DNA of 34,881 nucleotides from Wenzhouxiangella sp. 15190 (GCF_003417465.1 NZ_QVMV01000015.1:1-34881); one strand, 5' to 3'. Positions 1-8,778 are shown, counted from the first letter of the stretch. A program made the numbers and translations. Notes: a model not told the origin generated them from the letters alone.

Positions 1-74
1 TGTGCGAATACATGAGGATTCCGAGCACCGCCGGACGCCGTCAGGCGCACGCGCAGTAGTTTTGCAGAGGCTTT

Positions 75-806
75 CTATTCTTCCCAGTCGTCGTCGATGA
101 AAGACTCGTAGTCGGGCAGTTCGTCTTCACCATCGGTAATGGCGTGATTGCGCCGCTGCAGCCAGCCGTCGCGCACGAAGCTGTAGGGATCGTAGGCCGA
201 CTCTATGTCCTCGTCGAGCGGCAGCATCGCGTGGCGGCCCTGTATGATGTTCAGGCCGATGAGTCCATGGGTGGTCTCTTCCAGAGTCCAGCGCCAGGCA
301 ATGTCGGCATAACCGTCCGGTATCCGGCCCAGGCCGTCGCGAACGGTCGAGGGGCCCATCAGGGGCAAAATGAAGAAGCGGCTGTTTTCCCAGCCCCAGA
401 CAGCGAAAGTCTGGCCAAAGTCTTCCTCGAAATCCTCGATGTCACCATTCGAGGCGACGTCGAACAGACCGCCGAGACCGAGCGTGGCATTGAACACGAA
501 GCGGGCAAATTCCGTACCCGCGTCACCGGGACGCCCCTGCAATAGCAGGTTGATCTGGTCCACCGGTGAGCGGATGTTGGTGAAGAAGTTGCGAATACTG
601 CGCCGGACCGGTGTCGGCGTGACCTTGCCGTAGCCAACGGCCAGGGGGCGGATGATCGCCCGATCGATGGCCGAGTTGAACTGGAACATGTTGCGGTTGT
701 AGGGCTCCCAAGGGTCGCGCGGATGGCGCTCATCTGGCGGCGGTGCTGTCGTAGCGCAACCGGCCAGCAACAGAGCGGCCATCAACGTTGTGATTCCTGC
801 CTTCAT
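75..806 (-). CDS. mlaA: MlaA outer-membrane lipoprotein (VacJ)
   Basis: Outer-membrane component of the Mla pathway, which removes mislocalised phospholipid from the outer leaflet and hands it to periplasmic MlaC. The 243-residue product begins with a lipoprotein signal (LLLAGC, lipidated Cys17) and then the family hallmark DPWEPYNRNMF at about residues 31-41. The conserved MlaA body follows and the tail is very acidic (DDDWEE). The start was set at 806 because the lipobox then sits at the right distance and the ATG overlaps the mlaB stop by 4 bp. An upstream in-frame extension to 956 lacks family similarity. It is the last gene of the mlaFEDCBA operon; in E. coli mlaA lies elsewhere, so finding it inside the operon is informative but not unique. 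Family assignment is firm. Confidence 0.95.
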   Translation of the reverse strand: MKAGITTLMAALLLAGCATTAPPPDERHPRDPWEPYNRNMFQFNSAIDRAIIRPLAVGYGKVTPTPVRRSIRNFFTNIRSPVDQINLLLQGRPGDAGTEFARFVFNATLGLGGLFDVASNGDIEDFEEDFGQTFAVWGWENSRFFILPLMGPSTVRDGLGRIPDGYADIAWRWTLEETTHGLIGLNIIQGRHAMLPLDEDIESAYDPYSFVRDGWLQRRNHAITDGEDELPDYESFIDDDWEE

Positions 807-1126
807 GATGGGACCTTTTCGGTACTGGCATTGCTGTCTTCTTCCACCCATCCAAGCAGCGGCGCCACGCCGGTCAACCGTGCAATAACGCGCAGGCTCT
901 CCGGCGGTTGTTCGAACTCGATCTGTCGATCCTTCCGCCGTGCCCGGGACTGCCACTCCAGTAGCAGGGCCAGCGCGCTGGAGTCGCCACTTTCGACATC
1001 GGCGAGGCTGACGGTGGCCGGGGGTGTTGGCCCGTCGAATCGGTCGCGGTAGCGGCTTTCGAGTTCAGCCACTTCCCGAATGGACAGGGTGCCTTCGAGC
1101 CGCAGCGTGTCTGCACCGTCAGTCAT
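803..1126 (-). CDS. mlaB: MlaB-like STAS-domain protein
   Basis: Small cytoplasmic STAS protein of 107 residues. In the Mla ABC transporter MlaB binds the ATPase MlaF and is needed for complex stability. The sequence shows the STAS pattern: beta strands near the N terminus (TLRLEGTLSIREV), a middle loop VESGDSSALALLL at about residues 44-56 matching the region where E. coli MlaB has its key Thr, and a C-terminal helix. The start at 1126 gives an 8-bp overlap with mlaC; the longer frame to 1228 would run deep into mlaC. Sequence identity within STAS families is low, so the call leans on position between mlaC and mlaA. Confidence 0.85.
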   Translation of the reverse strand: MTDGADTLRLEGTLSIREVAELESRYRDRFDGPTPPATVSLADVESGDSSALALLLEWQSRARRKDRQIEFEQPPESLRVIARLTGVAPLLGWVEEDSNASTEKVPS

Positions 1127-1727
1127 CGACTTCAACCTGGTATTGGCCGCTTTCGAGACGCTCGAGCATTTTCTCGAAACTGGACTGGCGGATTTCACGA
1201 TCGATCTGAGACCGGAAGGTCGCCACATAGGAGATGCCCTCGACGATCACGTCGAAAACCTGCCAGCCTTGCTCGGTTTTACGCATGACATAGTCGACGG
1301 GTGCACGTTCGCCGTTTTCGAGTCTGACCCGGGTGCGCACCCGGGTCTGGCGCTCGGTGTTGTCGCCGGCCAGCGGCAGTATCTCGACCCGATCGTTCAG
1401 GTCGTAATCGAGCAAGGCCGTCGCATAACGATTGAGTAGCTGGTTGGCGAGCGCGTTGGCGAAGGCCTCGATTTGCTCGCGTTCCTTACCGCGGCCGTGC
1501 CGACCGAGCACCAGCCGCGCCGAGTAGATTTCGTCGATCGTAGGCAGCAGGATGGCCTTGATTTCGTCCTTGAGTGCCTCGGGGTTCTCGCTGTAGGTGT
1601 CGCGCCTGTCGTCGATCAGTTGCGCCAGCTCATTGGTGGTTTCCTTGATAACGGAAACCGGATCGGTGGCAGCGATGGACTGGCCGGTGGCCAGCAGCAG
1701 AAATGTCAGTAACAGGACACGCATCAT
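1119..1727 (-). CDS. mlaC: MlaC periplasmic phospholipid-binding protein
   Basis: Soluble periplasmic shuttle that carries phospholipid between MlaA at the outer membrane and MlaFEDB at the inner membrane. The 202-residue product has a Sec signal peptide of about 19 residues (hydrophobic VLLLTFLLLATG, likely cut after SIAA). A Tol-tolerance/MlaC-family fold follows with the typical FDVIVEGISYVATFRSQ segment near residues 158-174. It overlaps mlaD by 4 bp and mlaB by 8 bp, which suggests coupled translation. Length and order match the family. Confidence 0.93.
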   Translation of the reverse strand: MMRVLLLTFLLLATGQSIAATDPVSVIKETTNELAQLIDDRRDTYSENPEALKDEIKAILLPTIDEIYSARLVLGRHGRGKEREQIEAFANALANQLLNRYATALLDYDLNDRVEILPLAGDNTERQTRVRTRVRLENGERAPVDYVMRKTEQGWQVFDVIVEGISYVATFRSQIDREIRQSSFEKMLERLESGQYQVEVDD

Positions 1728-2191
1728 TCTTCTCCTTCCCCCTCGCTGTTGAACATGTATCGGCTGATGAGCTGCTCGAGCACCATGGCCGAGCTGGTGA
1801 TCAGGATGCGATCACCGTCGGCGAGCGCCTCCGGCGATCCACCGGGCTCGAGGCCCACGTACTGATCACCGAGAATGCCGCTGGTCAGAATCGAGGCCGA
1901 TGTGTCCTCGGGCAGGTTGTCGTATTCGCTGCTTATCAGGAGCGTTACCTCGGCTTCGAAGGTTTCCGGGTCGAGATCGATCGACTCGACCATGCCGATG
2001 GTGACGCCGCCCATGCTGACCGACGCGCGCGGCTTGAGCCCCCCGACGTTGGAGAAACTGGCGGTCAGCTCGTAACTATCGCCCGAGACCACGCCACGGT
2101 CGGTGGCGTGCAGCGCCAGGAAGACCAGGGCGGCGATGGCGAGTAGCAGGAAAATGCCTGCGGTCAGTTCGATCTGGTGGGAAGATTTCAT
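1724..2191 (-). CDS. mlaD: MlaD, MCE-domain lipid transport subunit
   Basis: Inner-membrane-anchored MCE protein whose hexameric ring forms the periplasmic lipid channel of the MlaFEDB complex. The 155-residue protein has one N-terminal transmembrane helix (about residues 10-27), one MCE domain (about 38-117) with the usual SMGGVTIG and GLEPGG stretches, and a short C-terminal helix (MVLEQLISRYMF) like the pore-lining helix of E. coli MlaD. It is 12 bp downstream of mlaE and overlaps mlaC by 4 bp. Confidence 0.95.
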   Translation of the reverse strand: MKSSHQIELTAGIFLLLAIAALVFLALHATDRGVVSGDSYELTASFSNVGGLKPRASVSMGGVTIGMVESIDLDPETFEAEVTLLISSEYDNLPEDTSASILTSGILGDQYVGLEPGGSPEALADGDRILITSSAMVLEQLISRYMFNSEGEGEE

Positions 2192-2203
2192 GATGTTCTC
2201 AAC

Positions 2204-2971
2204 TCAAAGCATGAATGCCGACAGGATGAAGTCCAGAATCAGTACCGCGATGGCGGTGGCGATAACCGTCTGCGTGGTGGCCAGCGCCACGCCTTCGCTG
2301 GTGGGTCGCGCCGACCAGCCGAACCACACGGCCAGCCAGGCGGCGACGAACCCGAAACACACCGCCTTGAGCAGTCCGCCGCCGAAGTCGCGTACGAGTT
2401 CCACCGACGACTGCATGTTGGACCAGAAGGTGATCGGATCGCTGCCCATCAGGAAGACGGCGAAAAAGACGCCGCCGACGATGGCGGTGACGTTGAAGAT
2501 GAGTACGAGCGCGGGCAGGGCGATCAGCCCCGCCAGCAGGCGAGGCTGAACGATGCGTTCCATCGGGTCGATGGCCATCAGATCGAGCGCGTCGAGCTGT
2601 TCGGTGGCGCGCATCAGCCCGATCTCGGCCGTGATCGAGGTGCCGGCCCGACCGGCGAAAAGCAGGGCGGCAAGAACCGGGCCCAGTTCTCGAAACAGCG
2701 ACAGCGCCAGAACGGTCGAGACCGCGTCGGCCGCACCGAATCGGGTGAGCGTGTCGTAGGTCTGCAGCGTCAGGACCAGGCCGACGAAAAAGCCGGATAT
2801 GACGATGATCACCAGCGAGCGCACGCCGGCAAAGTAGACCTGGCGGAGGATTTCCGCGAACTGTCGGCGGCCGAAGCGCATGCGCGAGAAAGCGGTCAGC
2901 AAAAACAGTACCGCCCGTCCCAGTTCGCGTACCGGAGCGGTTAGCGCCGTACGGGGTGCGGCAGTACTCAC
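2204..2971 (-). CDS. mlaE: MlaE ABC transporter permease
   Basis: Integral membrane permease of the Mla phospholipid ABC transporter; it works as a dimer with MlaF (ATPase), MlaD and MlaB. The 255-residue product has about five to six hydrophobic helices and the family signature RAGTSITAEIGLMRATEQLDAL in its centre. This matches the coupling region conserved from E. coli MlaE to plant TGD1. The start codon overlaps the mlaF stop by 4 bp. Confidence 0.95.
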   Translation of the reverse strand: MSTAAPRTALTAPVRELGRAVLFLLTAFSRMRFGRRQFAEILRQVYFAGVRSLVIIVISGFFVGLVLTLQTYDTLTRFGAADAVSTVLALSLFRELGPVLAALLFAGRAGTSITAEIGLMRATEQLDALDLMAIDPMERIVQPRLLAGLIALPALVLIFNVTAIVGGVFFAVFLMGSDPITFWSNMQSSVELVRDFGGGLLKAVCFGFVAAWLAVWFGWSARPTSEGVALATTQTVIATAIAVLILDFILSAFML

Positions 2972-3786
2972 GAGTCCGCCTCCTGCAGCAGCAATTCCTC
3001 ATCCAGGTCCCGGGCGGGATAATGGAACGGCACCGGCCCGTCCGGCTCGCCCTGCATGAACTGGCGAACCAGCGGGTCCTCGCTGGCGGCCAGTTCGTCC
3101 GGCGTTCCGGTTGCGATGATACGGCGGTCGGCGATGATGCAAGCATGGTCCGCCAGTCTCGCGACTTCACGCACGTCGTGGGTGATGACCACGCTGGTGG
3201 TACCGAGTGCGCCGTTGATGTCGCGTATCAGGCGGAGGGAAACCCCCAGCGAAATCGGGTCGAGCCCGGCAAATGGCTCGTCGTAGAAAACGATCTTCGG
3301 ATCCAGCGCCATGGCGCGGGCGGTGGCGATTCGTCGTTTCATGCCGCCGGAAAGCTCTGCCGGATAGAGGTCAGCGGCACCCCGGAGCCCCACCATCTCG
3401 AGTTTCATCAGCACCAGGCGGCGAATCAGGGATTCGGACAGTTTCGTGTGCTCCCGCAGCGGCAGCGCCACGTTGTCGAAACTGGTCAGGTCGGTAAACA
3501 GCGCGCCGTTTTGCAGCAAGACGCCAATGTCGCGGCGAAGCCGGCCCAGCGATTTGCCATCCAGGCGGTCGACCCGCGTGTCGCCGATCCACACCTCGCC
3601 GTGATCGGGCCTGAGCTGGCCGGTTGCCAGGCGCAGCACCGTGGTCTTGCCCGCGCCGCTGGGGCCCATGACGGCAGTTACGCGGCCAGCGGGAATCTCG
3701 AGGTTGAAATCCTCGAGAATCGTTCGCCCGCCCAGACGGATCGTCACGTCCTTGAGCGAAATGGCTATGGTGGAAGACTCGGTCAT
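2968..3786 (-). CDS. mlaF: MlaF ABC transporter ATPase
   Basis: Cytoplasmic ATPase of the Mla complex, 272 residues. Visible motifs: Walker A GPSGAGKTT (41-49), ABC signature LSGGM (145-149), Walker B IVFYDE (165-170, catalytic Glu170) and switch His203 in ITHD. A C-terminal extension after about residue 245 ends in an acidic DLDEELLLQEADS, like the MlaF tail that wraps the partner subunit. The start at 3786 begins the ABC fold directly; an in-frame extension to 3912 runs into repeat DNA and is not credible. It is the first gene of mlaFEDCBA. A weak -10-like GACAAT lies seven bases before the ATG, so a leaderless transcript is possible. Confidence 0.95.
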   Translation of the reverse strand: MTESSTIAISLKDVTIRLGGRTILEDFNLEIPAGRVTAVMGPSGAGKTTVLRLATGQLRPDHGEVWIGDTRVDRLDGKSLGRLRRDIGVLLQNGALFTDLTSFDNVALPLREHTKLSESLIRRLVLMKLEMVGLRGAADLYPAELSGGMKRRIATARAMALDPKIVFYDEPFAGLDPISLGVSLRLIRDINGALGTTSVVITHDVREVARLADHACIIADRRIIATGTPDELAASEDPLVRQFMQGEPDGPVPFHYPARDLDEELLLQEADS

Positions 3787-4041
3787 GTTGTTCGTATTGT
3801 CCCGGCCAGTGTGTGATCCGACCGCGAAGACTTCAGTAAGTTTTGGGTTGGTCGATACGAAACGCGGGTGCTCTTGATCTCCAAGCGCTGAATGAGGTGC
3901 TCGAATTTTCAAATTCGAAGCACCAAATCACAAACAAATCCGAATGACCGAAATTTGAATGCCCGAAACAGGTCCACATCCGTAGTCGATAGACACATGC
4001 GCGGCGCCGTTCACGGCCCGCGCCGTGCCCCCAACGCTGCC
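3787..4041. other. Intergenic region mlaF-hslU
   Basis: This 255-bp gap lies between the 3' end of hslU and the 5' end of mlaF, both on the minus strand. It holds the mlaF promoter region next to 3786 and a repeat array (3896-3970, listed separately). No convincing gene was seen. A clear intrinsic terminator with a T-run for hslU was not found, so the hairpin in the repeat may serve that role. Confidence 0.5.
3896..3970. repeat. Heptamer-type repeat with hairpin (array A)
   Basis: A hairpin of 13/14 bases (arms 3896-3908 and 3911-3924, one bulged base, 2-base loop) is followed by degenerate 7-base units such as CGAAGCA, CCAAATC, ACAAACA, CGAATGA and CGAAATT. The 29 bases at 3916-3944 match 3916-like sequence at 6037-6065 (array B) in 25 of 29 positions and in the same orientation. 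The hslVU operon is therefore bracketed by two related arrays. Function unknown; a terminator or mRNA-end stabiliser role is inference. Confidence 0.7.
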
Positions 4042-5382
4042 TTACAAGATATAACGGCTCAAATCCTCATTTCCTGCCAGGTCCTTGAGCGATCGGTCGA
4101 CGTAGTCGGCGTCGATGACGACCTTTTCGCTGGAGCGATCCGGAGCGGAATAGGAAATATCCTCGAGCAGGCGCTCCAGAACCGTATGCAGACGCCGCGC
4201 GCCGATGTTCTCGGTCGACTCGTTGACTGAAAAGCTGATCTCGGCCAGGCGCGTTATGGCGTCTTCGGTGAACTCGAGCTCGACGCCCTCGGTGGCCAGC
4301 AGTGCGGTGTACTGCTCGGTCAGGCAGGCGTCCGGCTCGGTCAGGATGCGCTTGAAGTCGTCGACCGCCAGCGCCCGCAATTCGACGCGAATGGGCAGGC
4401 GCCCCTGCAACTCGGGCACCAGGTCCGACGGTTTGGAAACATGAAAGGCGCCCGAGGCGATGAAGAGCATGTGGTCGGTGCTGACCGGGCCGTAGCGCGT
4501 GTTGACGGTGGCGCCCTCGACCAGTGGCAGCAGGTCGCGTTGCACGCCCTCGCGCGAGACTTCGCCGGAGCCGCCGCCTTCGGCGCGGCGCGCAACCTTG
4601 TCGATCTCGTCGATGAACACGATGCCGTGCTGCTCGGCCGTCTGCAGGGCCTGCTGCTTGACCTCTTCTTCGTTGATCATGCGCGCGGCTTCTTCTTCGA
4701 CCAGCACCGGGATGGCGTCCTTGACCTTCATGCGGCGTTTCTGCTTGCGCTGGCCGGACATGTTGGAAAACATCTGCTGGAGCTGGTTGGTCATCTCCTC
4801 CATGCCCGGCGGCGCCATGATCTCCACGCCCAGGTTCATGTCGAGGTCGATTTCGATCTCGCGATCGTTGAAATCGCCGTCGAGCAGCTTCTGCATCATC
4901 TTCCGCCGGGTTTCCGAAGAAGTTTCGACGGTTTCTTCGGGGGCGTTGGAAAAACCCGAGCTTTGCTGACGCGGCAACATGATGTCGAGTACGCGTTCGA
5001 TAGCGGCATCCTCGGCGCGTGAGCGCACCTTGGTCATGGCTTCGTCTCGGGCGAGTTTGTAGGCCACTTCGGTAAGATCGCGCACGATCGACTCGACGTC
5101 CTTGCCGACGTAGCCGACCTCGGTGAACTTGGTTGCCTCGACCTTGATGAAGGGCGCTTTTGCCAGGGTTGCCAGGCGGCGGGCGATCTCGGTCTTGCCC
5201 ACCCCGGTGGGACCGATCATCAGGATATTCTTGGGCGTGATTTCCGGCTGCAGTTTTTCGTCGACCTGCATCCGGCGCCAGCGGTTTCTCAGGGCAATGG
5301 CCACGGCGCGCTTGGCGGCGGCCTGGCCGATGATGTGCCGGTCCAGTTCCTGGACGATTTCACGGGGTGTCATCTGGGACAT
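4042..5382 (-). CDS. hslU: HslU, ATPase of the HslVU protease
   Basis: AAA+ unfoldase that feeds substrates into the HslV peptidase (ATP-dependent two-component protease in the cytosol). The 446-residue protein has Walker A GPTGVGKT (57-64), pore loop GYVGKD (90-95), an intermediate I-domain (about 110-240), Walker B IVFIDE (254-259) and the sensor/C-domain. The C-terminal tail SRYIL corresponds to the residues that dock into HslV. It starts 3 bp after the hslV stop, so the pair is cotranscribed with hslV first. Length is normal. Confidence 0.97.
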   Translation of the reverse strand: MSQMTPREIVQELDRHIIGQAAAKRAVAIALRNRWRRMQVDEKLQPEITPKNILMIGPTGVGKTEIARRLATLAKAPFIKVEATKFTEVGYVGKDVESIVRDLTEVAYKLARDEAMTKVRSRAEDAAIERVLDIMLPRQQSSGFSNAPEETVETSSETRRKMMQKLLDGDFNDREIEIDLDMNLGVEIMAPPGMEEMTNQLQQMFSNMSGQRKQKRRMKVKDAIPVLVEEEAARMINEEEVKQQALQTAEQHGIVFIDEIDKVARRAEGGGSGEVSREGVQRDLLPLVEGATVNTRYGPVSTDHMLFIASGAFHVSKPSDLVPELQGRLPIRVELRALAVDDFKRILTEPDACLTEQYTALLATEGVELEFTEDAITRLAEISFSVNESTENIGARRLHTVLERLLEDISYSAPDRSSEKVVIDADYVDRSLKDLAGNEDLSRYIL

Positions 5383-5385
5383 TGT

Positions 5386-5943
5386 TTAATGGCCTTCGGC
5401 TGAACTGGTTTCGAGCGTTTCGACAGTGAAATTCTGGTTCGTGTAGATGCAGACTTCGCCGGCGATCGTCAACGCCTCCCGGCAAATGGTTTCGGCATCC
5501 AGATCGGTGTGGCGCTGCAGTGCGCGGGCGGCAGACTGGGCGAAGGGGCCGCCGGAGCCGATCGCGATCAAGCCTTCCTCGGGCTCGATCACGTCACCGT
5601 TTCCGGAGATGATCAGCGAGGCTTCCTGGTCCGCGACGGCCAACAGGGCTTCGAGGCGGCGCAGCAGGCGGTCGGTGCGCCAGTCCTTCGCCAGTTCGAC
5701 AGCGGCCCGGGTGAGGTGGCCGGAATGCATTTCCAGCTTGCTCTCGAAACGCTCGAACAGGGTGAAGGCGTCGGCCGTGGCGCCGGCGAAGCCGGCCAGA
5801 ACCTGGCCCTTGTAAAGCCTTCTGACCTTGCGCGCGTTGGATTTCATGACGGTGTTGCCGAGCGTGACCTGCCCGTCACCGGCAATCACCACCTGGTCGC
5901 CGCGCCGGACCGAAATGATGGTCGTGCCGCGATACTGTTCCAT
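5386..5943 (-). CDS. hslV: HslV, proteasome-like peptidase
   Basis: Peptidase subunit of HslVU, related to proteasome beta subunits, 185 residues. The nucleophile is the first Thr of TTIISVRRG; here it is residue 7, so the six residues MEQYRG must be removed, rather than only Met as in E. coli. Longer N termini of this kind occur in Lysobacterales HslV. Conserved blocks [30 protein letters not shown] and AIGSGGPFA are present. The start at 5943 was chosen as the closest ATG to the mature Thr; the upstream in-frame extension translates intergenic repeat DNA. Confidence 0.96.
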   Translation of the reverse strand: MEQYRGTTIISVRRGDQVVIAGDGQVTLGNTVMKSNARKVRRLYKGQVLAGFAGATADAFTLFERFESKLEMHSGHLTRAAVELAKDWRTDRLLRRLEALLAVADQEASLIISGNGDVIEPEEGLIAIGSGGPFAQSAARALQRHTDLDAETICREALTIAGEVCIYTNQNFTVETLETSSAEGH

Positions 5944-6022
5944 GCTTCGACTCGCTGCCAATGGGTGAGGAAACAACATGGGGATTAAGCGGGTGGAAGG
6001 CAATGAACCCACGCGAGGCCTC

Positions 6023-6147
6023 TCAAATCCGAAATCCGAAGCACCAAATCCGAAACAAATATGAAGCACCAAATTCGAAACGGCACCCGTTTTGGTTTTT
6101 CGGATTTCGTGCTTGTTTCGTATTTCGATATTCGAATTTCGAATTTA
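6023..6147. repeat. Inverted heptamer array (array B), xerC-hslV gap
   Basis: The left arm (6023-6057) reads as five 7-base units: TCAAATC, CGAAATC, CGAAGCA, CCAAATC, CGAAACA. The right arm (6099-6147) carries the same kind of unit on the minus strand (CGAAATT, CGAATAT, CGAAATA, CGAAACA). Arms pair over 6030-6040 with 6099-6109 (11/11) and 6044-6048 with 6091-6095. A tip hairpin AAACGG-CAC-CCGTTT lies at 6078-6092. The xerC stop codon (6145-6147) is the outer end of the right arm. The rest of the 201-bp gap (5944-6022) holds the hslV upstream region with no recognised site. Confidence 0.8.
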
Positions 6148-7068
6148 ATCGTCGGATTGGTTCTCCGAGTTGTTCCGCTGTTTTTTGGCTCTCGGATGCG
6201 TCTCGTCATACACCTTCGCCAGGTGCTGGAAGTCCAGGTGGGTGTAGATCTGGGTGGTGGTCAGGTTGGCGTGGCCGAGCAGTTCCTGGACGGCGCGCAG
6301 GTCGCCGGAGGACTCGAGGATGTGTGAGGCGAACGAGTGACGCAATTGATGGGGGTGGACGTTCTGGTCGAGACCCTGCCGCTGTGACCAATAGGCGACG
6401 CGTTTCTGGATGGCGCGCACGCCCAGGGGCCGCCCCTTGAGACTGGTAAAAACGCGCGATTGATCCACGCCGGCGGTGCTGGTGTGGATACGTCGCCATT
6501 GATTCAGCGCCCGCACGGCGTGCCGGCCGACCGGGACGACCCGCTCGCGCCGGCCCTTGCCGAGAACGCGAACCAGGCCGTCGGCCAGGTCGAGCTGTTG
6601 CCAGGTCAGGCCGGCCAGTTCACTCACGCGCAGGCCCGAGGCGTAAAAGAGTTCGAGCACGGCCCGATCACGGGTGGCCAGTTCGTCTTCTTCGGGAATG
6701 TTGAGCAATGCCAGGACCTGATCGACATCGAGTACTTCCGGCAGCTTGCGCCGCACCTTCGGCGCGCGCACGCCCTGGCTGGGATCGCCGTCGATAATGC
6801 GTTCGCGTCGAAGATAGCGAAACAGACGCCTCAGACCCGAAAGGCGGCGCTGAACGCTTCGCGGGCTCAACCCGCGCCGGTGCTCGCTGGCGGCGAAGCT
6901 GCGCACATCGGCCTGCCCGAGAGATTCGATTTCCGTGATGTCGTGCTTGCGGCACCAATCAATGAGGCGCTCGAGATCACGCCGGTAGGCATCGATGGTC
7001 GCCGGGCTGAGTCCCGCCTCGTCAGCGGCGTGGGCAAGAAAGGCGGAAACGGCCGCCTGGACGTTCAT
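6145..7068 (-). CDS. xerC: XerC tyrosine recombinase
   Basis: Site-specific recombinase that acts with XerD at dif to resolve chromosome dimers. The 307-residue protein has the N-terminal SAM-like core-binding domain (1-95) and the C-terminal catalytic domain. Catalytic residues are visible: Arg147 (GLRVSEL), Lys171, His240 and Arg243 (HQLRHS), His266 (LLGHAN) and nucleophile Tyr275 (TQIYTHL). The neighbours DUF484 and dapF match the conserved dapF-DUF484-xerC housekeeping order, so this is XerC rather than a phage or integron integrase. The stop codon TAA coincides with the edge of array B. Confidence 0.95.
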   Translation of the reverse strand: MNVQAAVSAFLAHAADEAGLSPATIDAYRRDLERLIDWCRKHDITEIESLGQADVRSFAASEHRRGLSPRSVQRRLSGLRRLFRYLRRERIIDGDPSQGVRAPKVRRKLPEVLDVDQVLALLNIPEEDELATRDRAVLELFYASGLRVSELAGLTWQQLDLADGLVRVLGKGRRERVVPVGRHAVRALNQWRRIHTSTAGVDQSRVFTSLKGRPLGVRAIQKRVAYWSQRQGLDQNVHPHQLRHSFASHILESSGDLRAVQELLGHANLTTTQIYTHLDFQHLAKVYDETHPRAKKQRNNSENQSDD

Positions 7069-7077
7069 GTCAGGCGC

Positions 7078-7758
7078 TCAGGCGCGCTTGCGTTCGTCGC
7101 CGCGGTCCTGCTCAAGCCGGTGCCGGATGGTCGTGCCCAGCAGTTCGAGGAACAGGGTGCCCATATTGGGATGGAATCGCTCGGCGGACTCGGATCCGAT
7201 TGCGAGCAGGCCCACGCCGTTGATCGGCACCAGGGCGGCCGAACCTATGTCCTCGTGCCGGCTGGGGAAAAGGACCTCGAGCTTGGCGCGAGTGAAGCGT
7301 CCGAATTCGATGTTTCCCTGCTCGAGCAGGTTTTCAAACCATTCGGGCACGCCGGATTCGTGAAGCGTTACTGCGGCGATCTTGTCCAGGTCCTCGTGGC
7401 CTTCGAGCAGATGCAGCCGGACACTGCGTGCATCGAAGTCACCAGCCAGGCGGTCGATCAGTCGCTCGATGAATTCACCCGCCGTACGGGTGGTCATCAC
7501 CTCCAGGGTGAGTTGGTGCAGGCGTTGCATCAATCGCTCGTTTTCCCCGGCAATGCCGGCCAGGGTGTCGAGCTGGGCGTGCAGTTGATGGTTTTCCCGG
7601 CGCAGGCGGGAAACCTGGACCTCGATCAGCGAACTCGCGTCCGTCTCGTGCGGCAGCTGGAGTTGTTCGAGGACTTCCGGATGGCGTTCGAAAAAGTCTG
7701 GGTTGGACGCCAGCCACTCGATGACATCGTCTTCGTTCAGCTTGTTTGCGTCGGACAT
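7078..7758 (-). CDS. DUF484 family protein
   Basis: Conserved protein of unknown biochemical role that lies between dapF and xerC in many gammaproteobacteria. The 226 residues show an N-terminal helical motif (VIEWLASNPDFFERHPEVL, residues 12-30), a coiled-coil stretch (about 48-90) and a GAF-like C-terminal domain (about 90-215). The gene starts inside the dapF 3' end (22-bp overlap), with GGAG eight bases before its ATG, and ends 9 bp before xerC. The family call is secure; a link to chromosome segregation is only suggested by its position. Confidence 0.92.
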   Translation of the reverse strand: MSDANKLNEDDVIEWLASNPDFFERHPEVLEQLQLPHETDASSLIEVQVSRLRRENHQLHAQLDTLAGIAGENERLMQRLHQLTLEVMTTRTAGEFIERLIDRLAGDFDARSVRLHLLEGHEDLDKIAAVTLHESGVPEWFENLLEQGNIEFGRFTRAKLEVLFPSRHEDIGSAALVPINGVGLLAIGSESAERFHPNMGTLFLELLGTTIRHRLEQDRGDERKRA

Positions 7759-8597
7759 GATATGACTCCTTCAAACACTTGGCGGGCGGGTCCGGTGGTG
7801 AGCACCGGCTGTCCCGGTCCGAGCCAATTTACCACAAGCGTTCCACCCGGCTGTACGACTTCGACGGGGTTTTCGACCCGATCGAGGCTCAAGAGTATCG
7901 CCGCGGCGGCACAGGCGCCGCTGCCGCAGGCGCGGGTGGGTCCGGCGCCGCGCTCGAAAACTCGCAAGCGGATACGCCGGGGCGATTCGACCATCGCGAG
8001 ACCCACGTTGGCGCCGTGCGTCAGCGCGGGATGTTGTCCGAGCGCCCGACCGATGTGTTCCAGTCGCCCGGCCTCGGGCGGGCGGTCATCGATCAGCAGC
8101 AAATGCGGGTTGCCCATGGAGGCGCCGTAGACGCTCACTTTTTCTCCGCTGACGGTGAACTGCCGTGGAAAACCTTCCGCTCCGGACAGGCCGACTGCCG
8201 TGGGCGAGAAATCCGGTACCCCCAGCGTAGCGCTGATTTCATCGTCGGAGTGGTAGTGCGCCTCGACGGTGCCCGCCGCGGTGGCCAGGCGAACCTTTCC
8301 CTCGAGCCCGTCGTGGCGGGACAGCCACAGGGCGACGGCCCGCATGCCGTTGCCGCATTGTTCGGCCTCGCTCCCGTCGCCGTTGCGGATTTCGACCCGG
8401 CAATGGTGTGTATCGTCGTCACTCGGGCGAAGCACCAACAGTTGATCAAAGCCGACCCCGCGATGCCGATCGGCCCATTGCCGGACAATCTCGCCCGGCA
8501 GGTTCACCGAGCGTTCGCGGGCGTCGATCAGCATGAAGTCGTTGCCCAGCGCTTCGAGCTTGTCGAAGGCCAGGTTTCCGATTACCCGCTCGGGCAT
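7737..8597 (-). CDS. dapF: Diaminopimelate epimerase DapF
   Basis: Converts LL- to meso-diaminopimelate for lysine and peptidoglycan synthesis, without a cofactor, by a two-cysteine mechanism. In the 286-residue product Cys81 lies in EQCGNGMRA and Cys224 in RACGSGACA, the two catalytic bases. The start at 8597 gives the usual FDKLEALGNDFMLID N terminus and leaves a 4-bp gap to the lptM stop; the longer frame to 8678 overlaps lptM. Order lptM-dapF-DUF484-xerC is typical. Confidence 0.96.
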   Translation of the reverse strand: MPERVIGNLAFDKLEALGNDFMLIDARERSVNLPGEIVRQWADRHRGVGFDQLLVLRPSDDDTHHCRVEIRNGDGSEAEQCGNGMRAVALWLSRHDGLEGKVRLATAAGTVEAHYHSDDEISATLGVPDFSPTAVGLSGAEGFPRQFTVSGEKVSVYGASMGNPHLLLIDDRPPEAGRLEHIGRALGQHPALTHGANVGLAMVESPRRIRLRVFERGAGPTRACGSGACAAAAILLSLDRVENPVEVVQPGGTLVVNWLGPGQPVLTTGPARQVFEGVISCPTQTS

Positions 8598-8601
8598 GTC
8601 C

Positions 8602-8778
8602 TCAAGCTCCCGACGAGTCGGACTGCTTGCCGGCTTCTTCATCCTCGTCGGCTTCCGAAGGAGCCGTCGCCGGTTCATCCTCGGGCAGGTACAGATCGCC
8701 CTTGAGTCCGCAGCCTGTGTTTACAAGCACTGCAATGACCAACAGGACGACCGCGAGGACGGTTAAACTTGCACGCAT
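8602..8778 (-). CDS. lptM: LptM-type (YifL) small lipoprotein
   Basis: Tiny lipoprotein of 58 residues that in E. coli assists oxidative maturation of the LPS translocon LptD. A hydrophobic signal is followed by the lipobox and the hallmark NTGCGLKGDLYLP, with lipidated Cys23. After that comes a low-complexity acidic tail rich in E, D and S. The ATG at 8778 shares two bases with the ATG of the divergent esterase gene. A GGAG six bases upstream of its start lies inside the esterase coding region. Assignment rests on the CGLKGxLYLP motif and its place before dapF. Confidence 0.9.
   Translation of the reverse strand: MRASLTVLAVVLLVIAVLVNTGCGLKGDLYLPEDEPATAPSEADEDEEAGKQSDSSGA

Noticed and set aside
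3787-3912. N-terminal extension of MlaF to 3912
   Set aside because: The added residues translate intergenic and repeat sequence and are unlike any ABC ATPase N terminus.
6145-7068. XerC as an integrase of a mobile element
   Set aside because: Neighbouring dapF and DUF484 genes show the standard chromosomal xerC locus; no attachment sites or cargo.
6460-8130. 556-codon plus-strand open frame
   Set aside because: It lies antisense to xerC, DUF484 and dapF, which have clear catalytic motifs. Long antisense frames are common in GC-rich DNA.
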